This document shows positions 8,511 through 17,457 of a stretch of 64,000 bases of DNA, piece after piece. How positions within the stretch are numbered: position 1 is the stretch's first letter; the number at the start of each line of letters is the position of its first letter. The notes below the pieces were generated by a model, which did not search any database, had not been told where the DNA came from, and saw only the letters and a program-made list of their open reading frames with translations. The position numbers and the translations under genes are program-made. Source of the stretch: Planctomycetales bacterium 71-10 (GTDB lineage Bacteria > Planctomycetota > Planctomycetia > Isosphaerales > Isosphaeraceae); NCBI GenBank assembly GCA_001898385.1, contig MKTT01000082.1, forward strand, positions 27,640 through 91,639, read 5' to 3'.

Positions 8511-9824
8511 ATGACCGCCTTCTTCCCCGACATCCCCAAGATCCAGTACGGCGGGCCCAGGTCGCGGAACCCGCTGGAGTTCAAGCACTACAACCCCGAC
8601 GAGGTCGTCGGCGACAAAACGATGAAGGAGCACCTGCGCTTCTCCGTCGTCTACTGGCACACCTTCACCAACCCCCTCTCCGACCCCTTCGGCGCAGGCA
8701 CGGCCCTGCGGCCGTGGGACGACGGCACCAACTCGGTCGCCAACGCCCAGACCCGCGCCCGGGTCGCCTTCGAGTTCATCGAGAAACTGGGCGCGCCGTT
8801 CTACGCCTTCCACGACCGCGACGTCGCCCCGGAGGGCCGCAACCTCAAGGAGAGCCACGCCAACCTCGACGCCGTCGCCAAGGTGCTGAAGGAGGAGCAG
8901 GAGCGGACCGGGATCAAGCTCCTCTGGGGCACGGCCAACCTCTTCTCCAACCCTCGCTACATGCACGGCGCGGCGACCAGCCCCAACTTCGACGTCTTCG
9001 CCTTCGCCGCCGCCCAGGTGAAGAAGGCCATGGAGGTGACGCACGACCTCGGCGGCGAGGGCTACACGTTCTGGGGGGGCCGAGAAGGCTACATGACCCT
9101 CCTGAACACCGACATGAAGCGCGAGCTGGACCACCTCGGCCGCTTCCTCCAGATGGCGGTCGACTACAAGAAGCAGATCGGCTTCCAGGGGACGTTCTAC
9201 ATCGAGCCCAAGCCCAAGGAGCCGACCAAGCACCAGTACGACTCCGACGCCGCGGCCTGCCTCAACTTCCTCCGCACCTACGACCTCCTCCCGCACTTCA
9301 AGCTCAACCTGGAGACCAACCACGCCACGCTGGCCGGGCACGAGATGATGCACGAGATGGAAGTCGCCATCGGGGCCGGCGCGCTGGGCTCGATCGACGC
9401 CAACACGGGCGACTACCTCCTGGGCTGGGACACCGACCAGTTCCCGACCAACATCTACTTGACGGCGCAGTGCATGCTCGGCCTGCTCCAGATGGGCGGC
9501 TTCACCACCGGCGGCGTCAACTTCGACGCCAAGGTCCGGCGCGAGAGCTTCGAGCCCGTCGACCTGTTCCACGCCCACATCGGCGGGATGGACGCCTTCG
9601 CCCGCGGCCTGAAGATCGCCCACGCGATCCGCCAGGACGGCCGCTTCGCCGAGTTCATCAAGGATCGGTATTCGAGCTGGGACGGCGAGCTGGGCCGTCG
9701 CGTCGAGGCCGGCGGCGCGAGCTTCGCCGACCTGGAGGCGTACATCCTCCCCAAGGGGGATGCGGCGAAGAACCCGAGCGGCCGGCAGGAGATGCTCGAA
9801 AACCTGTTCAACGACTACATCTGA
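8511..9824 (+). CDS. xylA: xylose isomerase
   Basis: A 437-residue class II xylose isomerase, converting D-xylose to D-xylulose (and D-glucose to D-fructose) with two divalent metals. Characteristic segments are [19 protein letters not shown] (proton-shuttle His and metal ligands), [26 protein letters not shown] and [16 protein letters not shown], with C-terminal [17 protein letters not shown]. All catalytic blocks are intact and the length is normal. The ATG at 8511 is supported by a GAGGCTCTCC ribosome-binding stretch. No xylulokinase gene is adjacent. Confidence 0.97.
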   Translation: MTAFFPDIPKIQYGGPRSRNPLEFKHYNPDEVVGDKTMKEHLRFSVVYWHTFTNPLSDPFGAGTALRPWDDGTNSVANAQTRARVAFEFIEKLGAPFYAFHDRDVAPEGRNLKESHANLDAVAKVLKEEQERTGIKLLWGTANLFSNPRYMHGAATSPNFDVFAFAAAQVKKAMEVTHDLGGEGYTFWGGREGYMTLLNTDMKRELDHLGRFLQMAVDYKKQIGFQGTFYIEPKPKEPTKHQYDSDAAACLNFLRTYDLLPHFKLNLETNHATLAGHEMMHEMEVAIGAGALGSIDANTGDYLLGWDTDQFPTNIYLTAQCMLGLLQMGGFTTGGVNFDAKVRRESFEPVDLFHAHIGGMDAFARGLKIAHAIRQDGRFAEFIKDRYSSWDGELGRRVEAGGASFADLEAYILPKGDAAKNPSGRQEMLENLFNDYI

Positions 9825-9866
9825 CGCACCCTCCGCGCCGGGGCCCATCGCGGGCCCCGGCGGCGG

Positions 9867-11126
9867 TCAGATGGACGCCGCCTCGGTCCGGTGGAACGCC
9901 ATGCTCGCGAACGTCACGCAGCAACGCCCGCCGTCGTCGACGGCCTGGTCGTAGCGGAGCAGCTCGCCGCGGCTCGGGCCGATCGCGTGCAGGAGCGTGT
10001 AGGTCGCGGCCAGGCCGCAGACGCGCCAGCGATCGTCGACCTCGGCCGCGGTGCGGAACCACCCGGCCGGGTCGGACGCCTCGGCGCGGGCCAGCATCTC
10101 CCGGTCGAACCGCCGGATCCGCTCGCGGAACCCGGCGTCGACCGGCTCCGCATCGCCGAACTCCGGGCCGACGTGGCAGAGGTCCACGCCCCCGACGTAG
10201 GCGACCTTCCGCCCGTCCCCCCGCTCGACGTCGCGAAGCGCCGCGATGAACCGGGCGACTTCGGGATCGGTGATCGGGTCGACCCGGCTCTCGACGAAGT
10301 CGTGGAACGACCCCACCAGGATCGGGACGATCGTGAAGGGCCGGTCGCCGAGGACGTGCTTGAGGAGCACGGCCTGGAACTCGATCGAGTGCTCCGAACG
10401 GTGCGTCAGCTCGTCGGCGAAGGGGTCGCCGCCCGTCGCCTCCGCGAGCCGGTCGACGAACCCGCGGTCGGTCCGAACCACGCCGAGGGGCGTCGCGAAG
10501 TCCTTCCGCGTGAGGATGAACCGGCTCGGGCAATACTGGTGCGCCACGCCCAGGACGATGAAGACCTCGGCGTCGCTCTGCTCGACCAGCCGCTTGTAGG
10601 CCCAGGTGTACGCCGCGCCGCCCCGGCCGAAATCGATGTGCGGGCTGATGACCGCGCGGAGGCCGACGTCGGCCTTGCCGTTCTCGGGCGCGGGGAGCGC
10701 GAGCGGCCCCGCCCCGCCCCGGGATTTGAAGTAGGCGTCGAGCTGGCCCCCCAACCGCCGAGGGTCGGATTCGTAGGAACGCCCAGCCAGAGCCGCGGGT
10801 CGCACCTCGGCTTCATGGTAGGCGCGGACGGCCGCCTCGAAGGTCGGACCCTCGAACGCGACCGACCGATCCAGGTCGGCGATCAGCCGACGCACGAGGC
10901 CCAGGTCCACGGCCCGTCCGGCCGTCTCGCGGGCGATCCGCTGGACGTCCTCGGCGCGGTTGAGCCCGTTGAAATGCCGGACGACGCATTCGAACAGTTC
11001 GAGCGGCAGGACGATGGGGGCGGGACAGAACCGTTGCGGGTCGTCCAGGATGATCAGCGGCGGGTCGTTGTTCGGGATTCGGCGCGCGGTGAGTCGACGG
11101 AGCCGGGGGCGTTCGGGAGCGGGCAT
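9867..11126 (-). CDS. MEMO-family protein (AmmeMemoRadiSam system protein B-like)
   Basis: A 419-residue protein. An N-terminal domain of about 130 residues (LIILDDPQRFCPAPIVLPLE onward) is reminiscent of a helical regulatory segment. It is followed by the MEMO1 domain, with family blocks SPHIDFGRGG, LGVAHQY, HRSEHSIEFQAVLLKH and GGVDLCHVGPEFG. The histidines that bind metal in human MEMO1 are recognisable. MEMO-family proteins use iron or copper or are linked to radical-SAM and AMMECR1 partners, but neither partner is adjacent here. Start 11126 is chosen because upstream codons are not conserved-looking. A 30-codon ORF (11222-11314) with a good ribosome-binding site precedes it. Confidence 0.85.
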   Translation of the reverse strand: MPAPERPRLRRLTARRIPNNDPPLIILDDPQRFCPAPIVLPLELFECVVRHFNGLNRAEDVQRIARETAGRAVDLGLVRRLIADLDRSVAFEGPTFEAAVRAYHEAEVRPAALAGRSYESDPRRLGGQLDAYFKSRGGAGPLALPAPENGKADVGLRAVISPHIDFGRGGAAYTWAYKRLVEQSDAEVFIVLGVAHQYCPSRFILTRKDFATPLGVVRTDRGFVDRLAEATGGDPFADELTHRSEHSIEFQAVLLKHVLGDRPFTIVPILVGSFHDFVESRVDPITDPEVARFIAALRDVERGDGRKVAYVGGVDLCHVGPEFGDAEPVDAGFRERIRRFDREMLARAEASDPAGWFRTAAEVDDRWRVCGLAATYTLLHAIGPSRGELLRYDQAVDDGGRCCVTFASMAFHRTEAASI

Positions 11127-11221
11127 AGATCGTCCGGGTTCCAGAAGCGGCGGGAGAAGTGCGACTCCGGGCACGACTTCGGAATCTTCGGGGACCGGAC
11201 GGCCCGCGTCAAGCGCGACGA

Positions 11222-11314
11222 TCAGGGAGATTGGCGCGGGCCCCGGGGCTCGATGGCGATCAGCGGCAGGGGCCAGGTGGGGGGGGCCATGTCCTGGATG
11301 GGTCCGGGTTGCAT
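11222..11314 (-). CDS. putative 30-residue peptide upstream of MEMO gene
   Basis: A short ORF, 30 codons plus TGA, with an AAGGAG Shine-Dalgarno six bases before its ATG, stronger than most in this window. The peptide starts MQPGPIQDMAPPTWPLPLIA and is 30% proline, with one Trp and no Cys. It lies 95 bp upstream of the MEMO-family gene on the same strand. It could be a leader ORF, a small protein or a modified-peptide precursor. It matches no family I know, and the evidence is only the ribosome-binding site, orientation and composition. Confidence 0.35.
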   Translation of the reverse strand: MQPGPIQDMAPPTWPLPLIAIEPRGPRQSP

Positions 11315-11717
11315 GTCCAACTCCTTCCTCGTTCGATCGATTCCCCGTCTCGACGGTTCGCCGGATGGTCTCGTGACGGGTTGGCGGACGGAAGACGCCG
11401 GGCCTTAATGCAAGGTTCGCGCCAAAAACCGGGTCGTATCGAAACACGCTTCCTTGAAAGGGTTTGCGATTGATGTTGAGGGCCCCCGTCATCCCCATGC
11501 TCCCGGAATCTCGCAAGTTCTTCGTGCGACCTGACCGGAAAAACGACAATCGGCGCCCCCGCCGACCGAGGACGGCCGGATGCTCTGGCCGGATTCCGGA
11601 GGCTTTGGTAAGAAGTCCCTCAAGCGTCGAGGGCACGCGCGCCGAGAGGCGGTGCGACTCCGACTCGATCGGAACGGGTCCGCCCGGGGACGACACGCTC
11701 GATAGGAGGAGGGAGCC
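11315..11717. other. divergent intergenic region
   Basis: About 400 bp between the short ORF/MEMO transcription unit (leftward) and the TIGR03009 gene (rightward). The part around 11400-11470 is relatively AT-rich and probably holds the leftward promoter, but no hexamer pair is convincing. Frames crossing this interval appear spurious. Confidence 0.4.
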
Positions 11718-12653
11718 ATGCGAAGACGGGGAGCGATGATCGGCCTGGGCGGGATGCTCGGAACCGTAGTGCTGGGCGGCGCGTCGGCGTTCGGACAGGC
11801 CGAGGAGCCGGCGGCTGCCAAGCCCCCCGCCCAGGCCCAGGCGGCCAACATCGACGTGGAGACGCTGCTGAAGCGCTGGGAAGTGCAAAGTTCGAAGCTC
11901 GGGACCCTGGACGTCTCGATCTTCCGCACCGACAAGATCCCGGCGTTCGAAGAGATCGAGTACTACGAGGGTCGGGCCATCTTCAAGAACCCGAACCTCG
12001 CCTTCATCGACTTCAAGAAGATCAAGCAGGACGCGCAGGGGAAGCCCGTGAAGAAGGAGGACGGCTCATCGTGGGAGAGCGCCCACGACGAGCGGATCAT
12101 CTGCACCGGCTCCGAGGTGTGGCAGTACAGGAGCGACACGAAGCAGATCTTCGTGTTCCCCCTGGAGAAGGACCAGGCCGACAGGGCGATCGAGGAGGGC
12201 CCCCTCCCCTTCCTGTTCAACATGAAGGCCGACGAGGCCAAGGCCCGCTACGACATGAAGATGATGTCGCCGCCGAACGCGACGTCATACGCCGTGGCGA
12301 TCACGCCGAAGCTCGACGTCGACCGCGAGAGCTTCAGCCGGGCGTCGGTGCAGCTCGATCGGTCGTTCATGCTCCCCGTCCGGATCATCCTGGTCTCGCC
12401 CGACGGCAAGAGCACCAAGGATTTCAAGATGGAGGCCGTGAAGCCGAACGCGGCCGTCAAGGACGAGAACTTCGTCGGCAAGCCGTTCGAGAAGTGGAAG
12501 CTGGTCCGGAACCCCGGCGGCAACGCCCCCGGGATGCGCCGCGCGCCCGCCCAGCCGCCGGCCGGGGCCGGCGGGGCTGGAGCCGGCGAGGCGGGCCGCC
12601 CCGCGGCGGCCAACGCCGTCCGACCCGCGATCGCGCCGGCTGCACGTCGCTGA
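11718..12653 (+). CDS. TIGR03009 planctomycete exported protein
   Basis: A 311-residue protein with an N-terminal signal (MIGLGGMLGTVVLGGASAFGQ) and a LolA/LppX-like domain of about 200 residues, with blocks YYEGRAIFKNPNLAFIDFKK, CTGSEVWQYRSDTKQIFVF and GPLPFLFNMKADEAKARY. These match the planctomycete TIGR03009 family, thought to be periplasmic lipoprotein-carrier-like. The last 45 residues are Ala/Pro/Gly-rich and likely disordered. An AGGAGGAGGGAG ribosome-binding site directly precedes the ATG at 11718. Function is unproven; the fold suggests lipid or lipoprotein handling in the periplasm. Confidence 0.88.
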   Translation: MRRRGAMIGLGGMLGTVVLGGASAFGQAEEPAAAKPPAQAQAANIDVETLLKRWEVQSSKLGTLDVSIFRTDKIPAFEEIEYYEGRAIFKNPNLAFIDFKKIKQDAQGKPVKKEDGSSWESAHDERIICTGSEVWQYRSDTKQIFVFPLEKDQADRAIEEGPLPFLFNMKADEAKARYDMKMMSPPNATSYAVAITPKLDVDRESFSRASVQLDRSFMLPVRIILVSPDGKSTKDFKMEAVKPNAAVKDENFVGKPFEKWKLVRNPGGNAPGMRRAPAQPPAGAGGAGAGEAGRPAAANAVRPAIAPAARR

Positions 12654-12940
12654 GACGGCGCGACCGATCGCCCCGCGAGCCCCCGAGCCCTCCCCGCGGA
12701 GGGCTCTTGCTTGCGCCGGGCGTCCCCCCGCCGCGTTTGACGGTCATTTTCGCCGGCCCTATAATCAGCGCGGTTGAACGGTCAAGGACGCGATCGTCGC
12801 GATCCCGGGCGCGACCGGTTCCGCGACTCGTGACGGGGCCGACCCGAGTCGCCCGGCGAGCCCCCGGACGCGAGGCCGCTCGGACGCACGCCCGGGCACG
12901 GCGACGCCGCGACGACGCTCGCGGAGGGAGTCCGACTCTG

Positions 12941-15178
12941 ATGAAGCGCCCCGCTGTCGCCCCTCTCGGCCTCCTCTCGGCGATCGCCCTCGTGCTCACC
13001 AACGTCGCGGCTCGGGCCCAGGCCCCCGACGCGCCCCCCCCCAAGGACGAGCCGACGCCCGGCCAGTTCTTCACCGTCACCGAGCCCATCACCCACGAGC
13101 AGATCGTCCAGATCCGCGCCCGGACGCGCCATCTCGTCGACAAGGCGTCGCGCGGCGTGCAGGGGAAGAGCCCGATCCTCGTCTTCCAGTTCCTCCCCGG
13201 CGACGCCGCGCCCGGGACGAGCGAATTCGGGGCGTCTTACGACCTGGCGAACTACATCGCTCGCGACCTCGGCGGCGCCCGCCTGACGGTCGCCTATGTG
13301 CCGAAGCCGCTCGCCGGCTTCGCCGCGCTGCCGGTCCTGGCCTGCACCGAGATCATCATGGGCTCTCAGGCGAGCCTCGGCCCGATCACCCCCGAAGGCC
13401 AATCCTACGACCCCGCGCTCCGCGATCCCGTCCGGTTCCTGGCCGTGCGGAAGGCTCGCGACCCGGACCTGATCCTCGGCATGCTCGACCGCGACGCCGA
13501 CCTGCGGCTGGTCAGGACCGCCGACAAGGGCTCCCGCTACGTCATGGCCGAGAACATGCCCGACTTCCTGCGATCGCACCAGGTCGTCGACGACAGGCCG
13601 GCCTGGGAAGGCGCCGGGCGCGGCGTCCTCACGGCCGACCGGGCGCGCGACGAGGGCTTCTGCAAGCGCGTAGCCGAGACCCCCGCGGAGGTCGCGGCCA
13701 TCTATCGCATCGGCGGCCAGTCGACCGTCGACGACCCGACCCTGGGCGAACTCCTGCGGCCGGTCTGGATCCAGATCGAAGGGCCCATCGAGCCGGCCAT
13801 GGTCTCGTACCTCGGCCGTCGCATCGACCAGGCCCGGCGCGAGAAGGCCAACCTGGTCTTCTTCGAGATCGACAGTCCGGGGGGCCTGATCGAGCCGGCC
13901 GACTCGATCGCCGACCTGATCGCCGGCGTCCAGGACATGAAGACGGTCGCCTACATCAACGAACGCGCGCTGGGCGTCGCCTCCCTGATCACCCTGGCCT
14001 GCCGCGACATCCTCTTCTCTGAGAACGGCCGCCTCGGCCGGGTCGACCAGCTCGTGACCGGCCGCGGCGCGGTCGAGGATCTCTCCGAGGGCCAGGTCGC
14101 CGCCCTGGCCGAGAAGGCCGCGTTCCTCGCGACGAAGAAGGGCCACCCCCCGGCCGTCGCCCGGGCCATGGTCGATCCCGACGTCGAGATGGTCGACGCG
14201 CTCGATCGGGAATCGGGGGGGCTCCGCATCCTCCCGCGCGAGGTCGCCGAGGCCGACCGCGCCCGCTTCCAGGACGTCGTGGCGCGCGACCCGGGGGCCG
14301 AGGGGCCGCTCACGGTGACGGCCGCGGACGCCGACGCCTTCGGCGTGGGCCAGGCGGTCCGCGGCGTGGAGGAGCTGAAAGCCCTGTACGGCCTCCAGGG
14401 CGTCCCGATCCGCGTCGAGGGGCCCGGCTGGGTCGACTCGCTCGTCACCACGCTGACCGACCCCTACGTCAGCTGGATCCTGCTGTTCGTCGGCCTGTTC
14501 ATGATGGTGCTGGAGCTGAAGCTCCCCGGCATCGGCCTGCCGGCGATCATCTCCGCCCTGGCGTTCATGCTCTTCTTCTGGAGCCACTACCTCAGCGGCA
14601 CGGCCGACCAGCTGGAGATCATCCTGTTCCTGCTCGGCCTGATCTCGCTGGCGGTCGAGCTGTTCGTCCTCCCAGGCTTCGGCGTCTTCGGCATGGCGGG
14701 GATCGTGCTGATGCTCGTCAGCATCGTCATGGCGAGCCACACCTTCACCTGGCCGACCCAGGAGTACGAATACCGCGAGATGGGCGTCACGCTCATCCAG
14801 TTGACGGCCGCCCTGCTCGGAGTGACCGCCGGCGCGGTGATCCTGGCCCGGTATCTCCCGGGCATCCCCGTCTTCAACAAGCTCATCCTGGAGCCCGAGC
14901 CCTGGGGCGGGGCCGAGGCCGTCGACCCGACGGCCAAGCCGTCCATGGAAGGCTATGACTCTCTGACCTTCCTGATCGGCGAGACCGGCCGGACCACGTC
15001 CCCCCTGCGGCCGACCGGCAAGGCCCGCTTCGGCAACCTGTTGATCGACGTCACCGCCGACAACTTCTACATCGAGCCCGACAGCCTCGTCGAGGTCGTC
15101 GACGTCCAGGGGACCCGCGTGATCGTCAAGAAGTGGACGAGCCCGGACCCCGGCCTCGGCGAGGCCGACACGATCTGA
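12941..15178 (+). CDS. NfeD-family membrane protein with ClpP-like domains (likely inactive protease)
   Basis: A 745-residue protein: signal peptide (1-26), a first degenerate ClpP-like domain (about 75-230), a second ClpP/NfeD protease domain (about 275-420), four to five membrane helices (about 445-640; WILLFVGLFMMVLELKLPGIGLP) and a C-terminal OB-fold NfeD domain (about 665-735). NfeD proteins process or scaffold membrane proteins such as stomatins. In the second domain the ASAG catalytic serine aligns with Gly345 in NERALGVASLITLA, with Ser348 three residues later. The first domain also lacks an obvious nucleophile. No stomatin gene is adjacent. ATG at 12941 follows GGAGGGAG. Confidence 0.88.
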   Translation: MKRPAVAPLGLLSAIALVLTNVAARAQAPDAPPPKDEPTPGQFFTVTEPITHEQIVQIRARTRHLVDKASRGVQGKSPILVFQFLPGDAAPGTSEFGASYDLANYIARDLGGARLTVAYVPKPLAGFAALPVLACTEIIMGSQASLGPITPEGQSYDPALRDPVRFLAVRKARDPDLILGMLDRDADLRLVRTADKGSRYVMAENMPDFLRSHQVVDDRPAWEGAGRGVLTADRARDEGFCKRVAETPAEVAAIYRIGGQSTVDDPTLGELLRPVWIQIEGPIEPAMVSYLGRRIDQARREKANLVFFEIDSPGGLIEPADSIADLIAGVQDMKTVAYINERALGVASLITLACRDILFSENGRLGRVDQLVTGRGAVEDLSEGQVAALAEKAAFLATKKGHPPAVARAMVDPDVEMVDALDRESGGLRILPREVAEADRARFQDVVARDPGAEGPLTVTAADADAFGVGQAVRGVEELKALYGLQGVPIRVEGPGWVDSLVTTLTDPYVSWILLFVGLFMMVLELKLPGIGLPAIISALAFMLFFWSHYLSGTADQLEIILFLLGLISLAVELFVLPGFGVFGMAGIVLMLVSIVMASHTFTWPTQEYEYREMGVTLIQLTAALLGVTAGAVILARYLPGIPVFNKLILEPEPWGGAEAVDPTAKPSMEGYDSLTFLIGETGRTTSPLRPTGKARFGNLLIDVTADNFYIEPDSLVEVVDVQGTRVIVKKWTSPDPGLGEADTI

Positions 15179-15214
15179 GGCCCCGGTCGGAGCGGCCCGG
15201 CTCAGATTCGTCTT

Positions 15215-15285
15215 CGTAGGCTGGGTCGCGACCCAGCCCGGGATACGCGACGCCTCGTTCGGGCTGGGTCGCGACCCAGCCTACG
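15215..15285. repeat. REP/BIME-like double palindrome
   Basis: Two 26-bp arms (15215-15240 and 15260-15285) are exact reverse complements separated by 19 bp. Each arm contains the perfect 20-bp palindrome GGCTGGGTCGCGACCCAGCC. The element lies just after the stop of the NfeD-like gene and before the convergent receiver gene, so it could act as a bidirectional terminator or a REP-type dispersed repeat. Confidence 0.85.
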
Positions 15286-15326
15286 GAGACCGGTTCCAGG
15301 GACCGGGCCGAGGCGTCCCGCCGTGT

Positions 15327-15719
15327 TCAGTTGTTGTAGAACTTCTGGAGCGCCTTGTGGACCACATGGACGACCATGTGACGGCTGACGGGCTTCTCCA
15401 GGACGCAGTAGGCGTGCTCGGAGAGGGCGCGACGCATCAGGTTCTCGTTCCAGTCGCCCGAGATCATGATGGCCGGCAGGGCCGAGCGCATCTGGCGGAC
15501 GAGGGCCAGCGTCTCCAGCCCGGAGAGCCGGGGCAGGTGCATGTCGAGGACGGCGACGTGGACGGGGTGGACGCGGACGATGTCGATGGCCTCCTCGCCG
15601 CTCTCGGCGAGGAAGGTCCGATAGCCGTGGGGCACGAAGATGTCCCGGAGGGTTTCGCGCACCCCCGCGTCATCGTCCGTGATGAGGATCGAATAATCCG
15701 GAATCGTTGGTGACGCCAT
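15327..15719 (-). CDS. single-domain response regulator
   Basis: A 130-residue CheY-like receiver with the acidic pocket ITDDDAG (D15-D17), phosphoacceptor D59 in VAVLDMHLP, S87 at the switch position in IMISGDW and K109 in VLEKPVS. The C-terminus ends immediately after the last helix, so there is no output domain. ATG at 15719 is preferred over an upstream ATG 15 bases earlier because the usual N-terminal beta strand starts soon after it. Convergent with the NfeD-like gene. No kinase is nearby. Confidence 0.9.
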   Translation of the reverse strand: MASPTIPDYSILITDDDAGVRETLRDIFVPHGYRTFLAESGEEAIDIVRVHPVHVAVLDMHLPRLSGLETLALVRQMRSALPAIMISGDWNENLMRRALSEHAYCVLEKPVSRHMVVHVVHKALQKFYNN

Positions 15720-15922
15720 AGTCCCGACCCACAAGATCCGCGTCGAAGTCGTCGACGGCCTGGATCCTAAGCAAGCCCCAGGCCAATCGTTCGAACCGTC
15801 GCCCCCCCATCAGACTCGGCCGCGTCAACTTGTTGCAATCCCGATTCTTAGGATTTCGCGAATTCCGCGATCGGCGGCCTCGGCCGCGACGTTTCGCGGC
15901 CTCCTGCCGGCCGATTTGGCAG

Positions 15923-17275
15923 TCAACGGGTGGTCGTAGGGGCGGGCGCGTCGGCCGCCCCGCCGGCCGCGCGGGCGAGTCGCGAGAAGAGGCCCTTGGA
16001 CTCGCCCCAGCGCTTGTCGGGGTCGAACGCCTCGACGGCGGCCAGGTCGGTCGGGTTGGCCTTCAGGCGTTCGTAGCGATAGGACTCCAGGAGCCCCCCG
16101 TCCGCCTGGTGGGCGGTCACGACGACCGGCATCAGGCTGTCGGGGTCGAGGAAGACCCGCCAGATCTCCTTCGTCGGCGTGATGCGCTGGATCAGGTGGC
16201 AGGGGCGATCGACCCCCTCGACGGCCTGGAGCCCCTTGTAGGTGAGCCGGCCCTCGGCCCCCGTCGGGCGTCCCTGCGCGTCGACCTGCTTCGACAGGTT
16301 GTTGAAGATCGTGTCGAAGCCGGCCTCGGTGATGGCGTGTCGGCTGTTGCGGAGGGCGAGCACGCTGTCGACCGGGATCGTCATGCGGGGGATCGGGATG
16401 GCCGAATTGGCCACGTTGACGTGCATCATCCGGTCGTTGATCGCCGCGGAATAGATGACCTCGCGCCCCTGGTTCGGGCCGTCGGGCCACTCCAGGCGCA
16501 CAGCCTTGGGGTTGCGCCGGATGCTCAGCAGGGCCTTCTCCTCCGGCAGGACGCTGCCGTTGACGCGCTCGGTCCGGGTGATGGCGACCTGATAGGTCTG
16601 CATCGCTTCGAGCCGGTCGCGGGCGTCGTCGAGCAACGCCTTGAGCGCGGCCTCGGGCGACTTCTCCGGCCCGTTCGCGGCGACTTCGGGGGCGTCGACG
16701 GCCGGTTCGGCCTGCGCCGGGGCCGCGGCGATCGGCTCGGCCGCGGGGGCCTGGGGCTCGCGAGGGGCTTCGGGCTCCGGGCCGGCGACCTCGGGGCCGA
16801 GGGCCGGCTCGGGGCGGGGCGCGGCCGCGGCCATCAGCGGGCCGGGCTTGCCGTCGTCGGCCTTCAGGACCGGGACGCTCTCCGGCCGGCCGAGGGTGAC
16901 GCGCAGGCTGGGGTCGGGCCTCTGACGACCGGCCTCCGGCAGCGGCTCGGGCGCGGCGGACGGCTTGCGTTCGCCATCGCCGGACGCGGGCTTGGGGGCC
17001 GGCTCGGCCGCGGGGGCGGCCTGGTTCGGGTCGCCCCCGCGCGCGGCGATGACGGCCTTGGAGTTGGCCATCTGCTGGGCGTAGGCGTCGTACCCGCCGG
17101 GCTCGGCCGTGGCGCGCGACCAGAGAAGTCCCGACATCGCGCTCGCGCCGGCGTGCCAGACTTGCCCGCCCGTGGCGCATCCCGTCCCGCAGGCCAGCCC
17201 GGCCGCGACGATGGAGTTCAGTCCGATGCGCCGGACGACCCGGAGCTTCCTTGCGGCGTGGTTCGCCGGATTCAT
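15923..17275 (-). CDS. DUF1571 exported protein
   Basis: A 450-residue protein: N-terminal hydrophobic segment (IGLNSIVAAGLACGTGC, possible lipoprotein cleavage site at one of the Cys residues), a Pro/Ala/Glu-rich linker of about 150 residues, then a DUF1571 domain (about 225-430) with blocks YQVAITRTERVNG, NPKAVRLEWPDGPNQGREVIY and CHLIQRITPTKEIWRVFLDP. DUF1571 proteins are largely planctomycete and belong to the LolA-like superfold, so a periplasmic or outer-membrane lipid-related role is possible. Start 17275 is preceded by GGGGGAG. The linker's repetitive Ala/Pro content suggests a flexible tether. Confidence 0.85.
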   Translation of the reverse strand: MNPANHAARKLRVVRRIGLNSIVAAGLACGTGCATGGQVWHAGASAMSGLLWSRATAEPGGYDAYAQQMANSKAVIAARGGDPNQAAPAAEPAPKPASGDGERKPSAAPEPLPEAGRQRPDPSLRVTLGRPESVPVLKADDGKPGPLMAAAAPRPEPALGPEVAGPEPEAPREPQAPAAEPIAAAPAQAEPAVDAPEVAANGPEKSPEAALKALLDDARDRLEAMQTYQVAITRTERVNGSVLPEEKALLSIRRNPKAVRLEWPDGPNQGREVIYSAAINDRMMHVNVANSAIPIPRMTIPVDSVLALRNSRHAITEAGFDTIFNNLSKQVDAQGRPTGAEGRLTYKGLQAVEGVDRPCHLIQRITPTKEIWRVFLDPDSLMPVVVTAHQADGGLLESYRYERLKANPTDLAAVEAFDPDKRWGESKGLFSRLARAAGGAADAPAPTTTR

Positions 17276-17457
17276 GAGCGACACTCCCCCTCGATGGGGA
17301 TTCCGCCCGACGGAAGGTCGGGGCGGCGGCCTGGAGCCCTGGCCTCGATTCGACAAGCGTTCGCACGCATACCACAATCGGATTCGCGCGTCCAGGCCGA
17401 CCGCCGCGCGCGAGTCCATGCCGAGGCTCCGCCCCGCCCTATCTTACCCAGCCCATC

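Noticed and set aside
11464..11739. 91-codon plus-strand frame before the TIGR03009 gene
   Set aside because: Overlaps that gene's ribosome-binding site, Arg/Pro-rich, no Shine-Dalgarno of its own.
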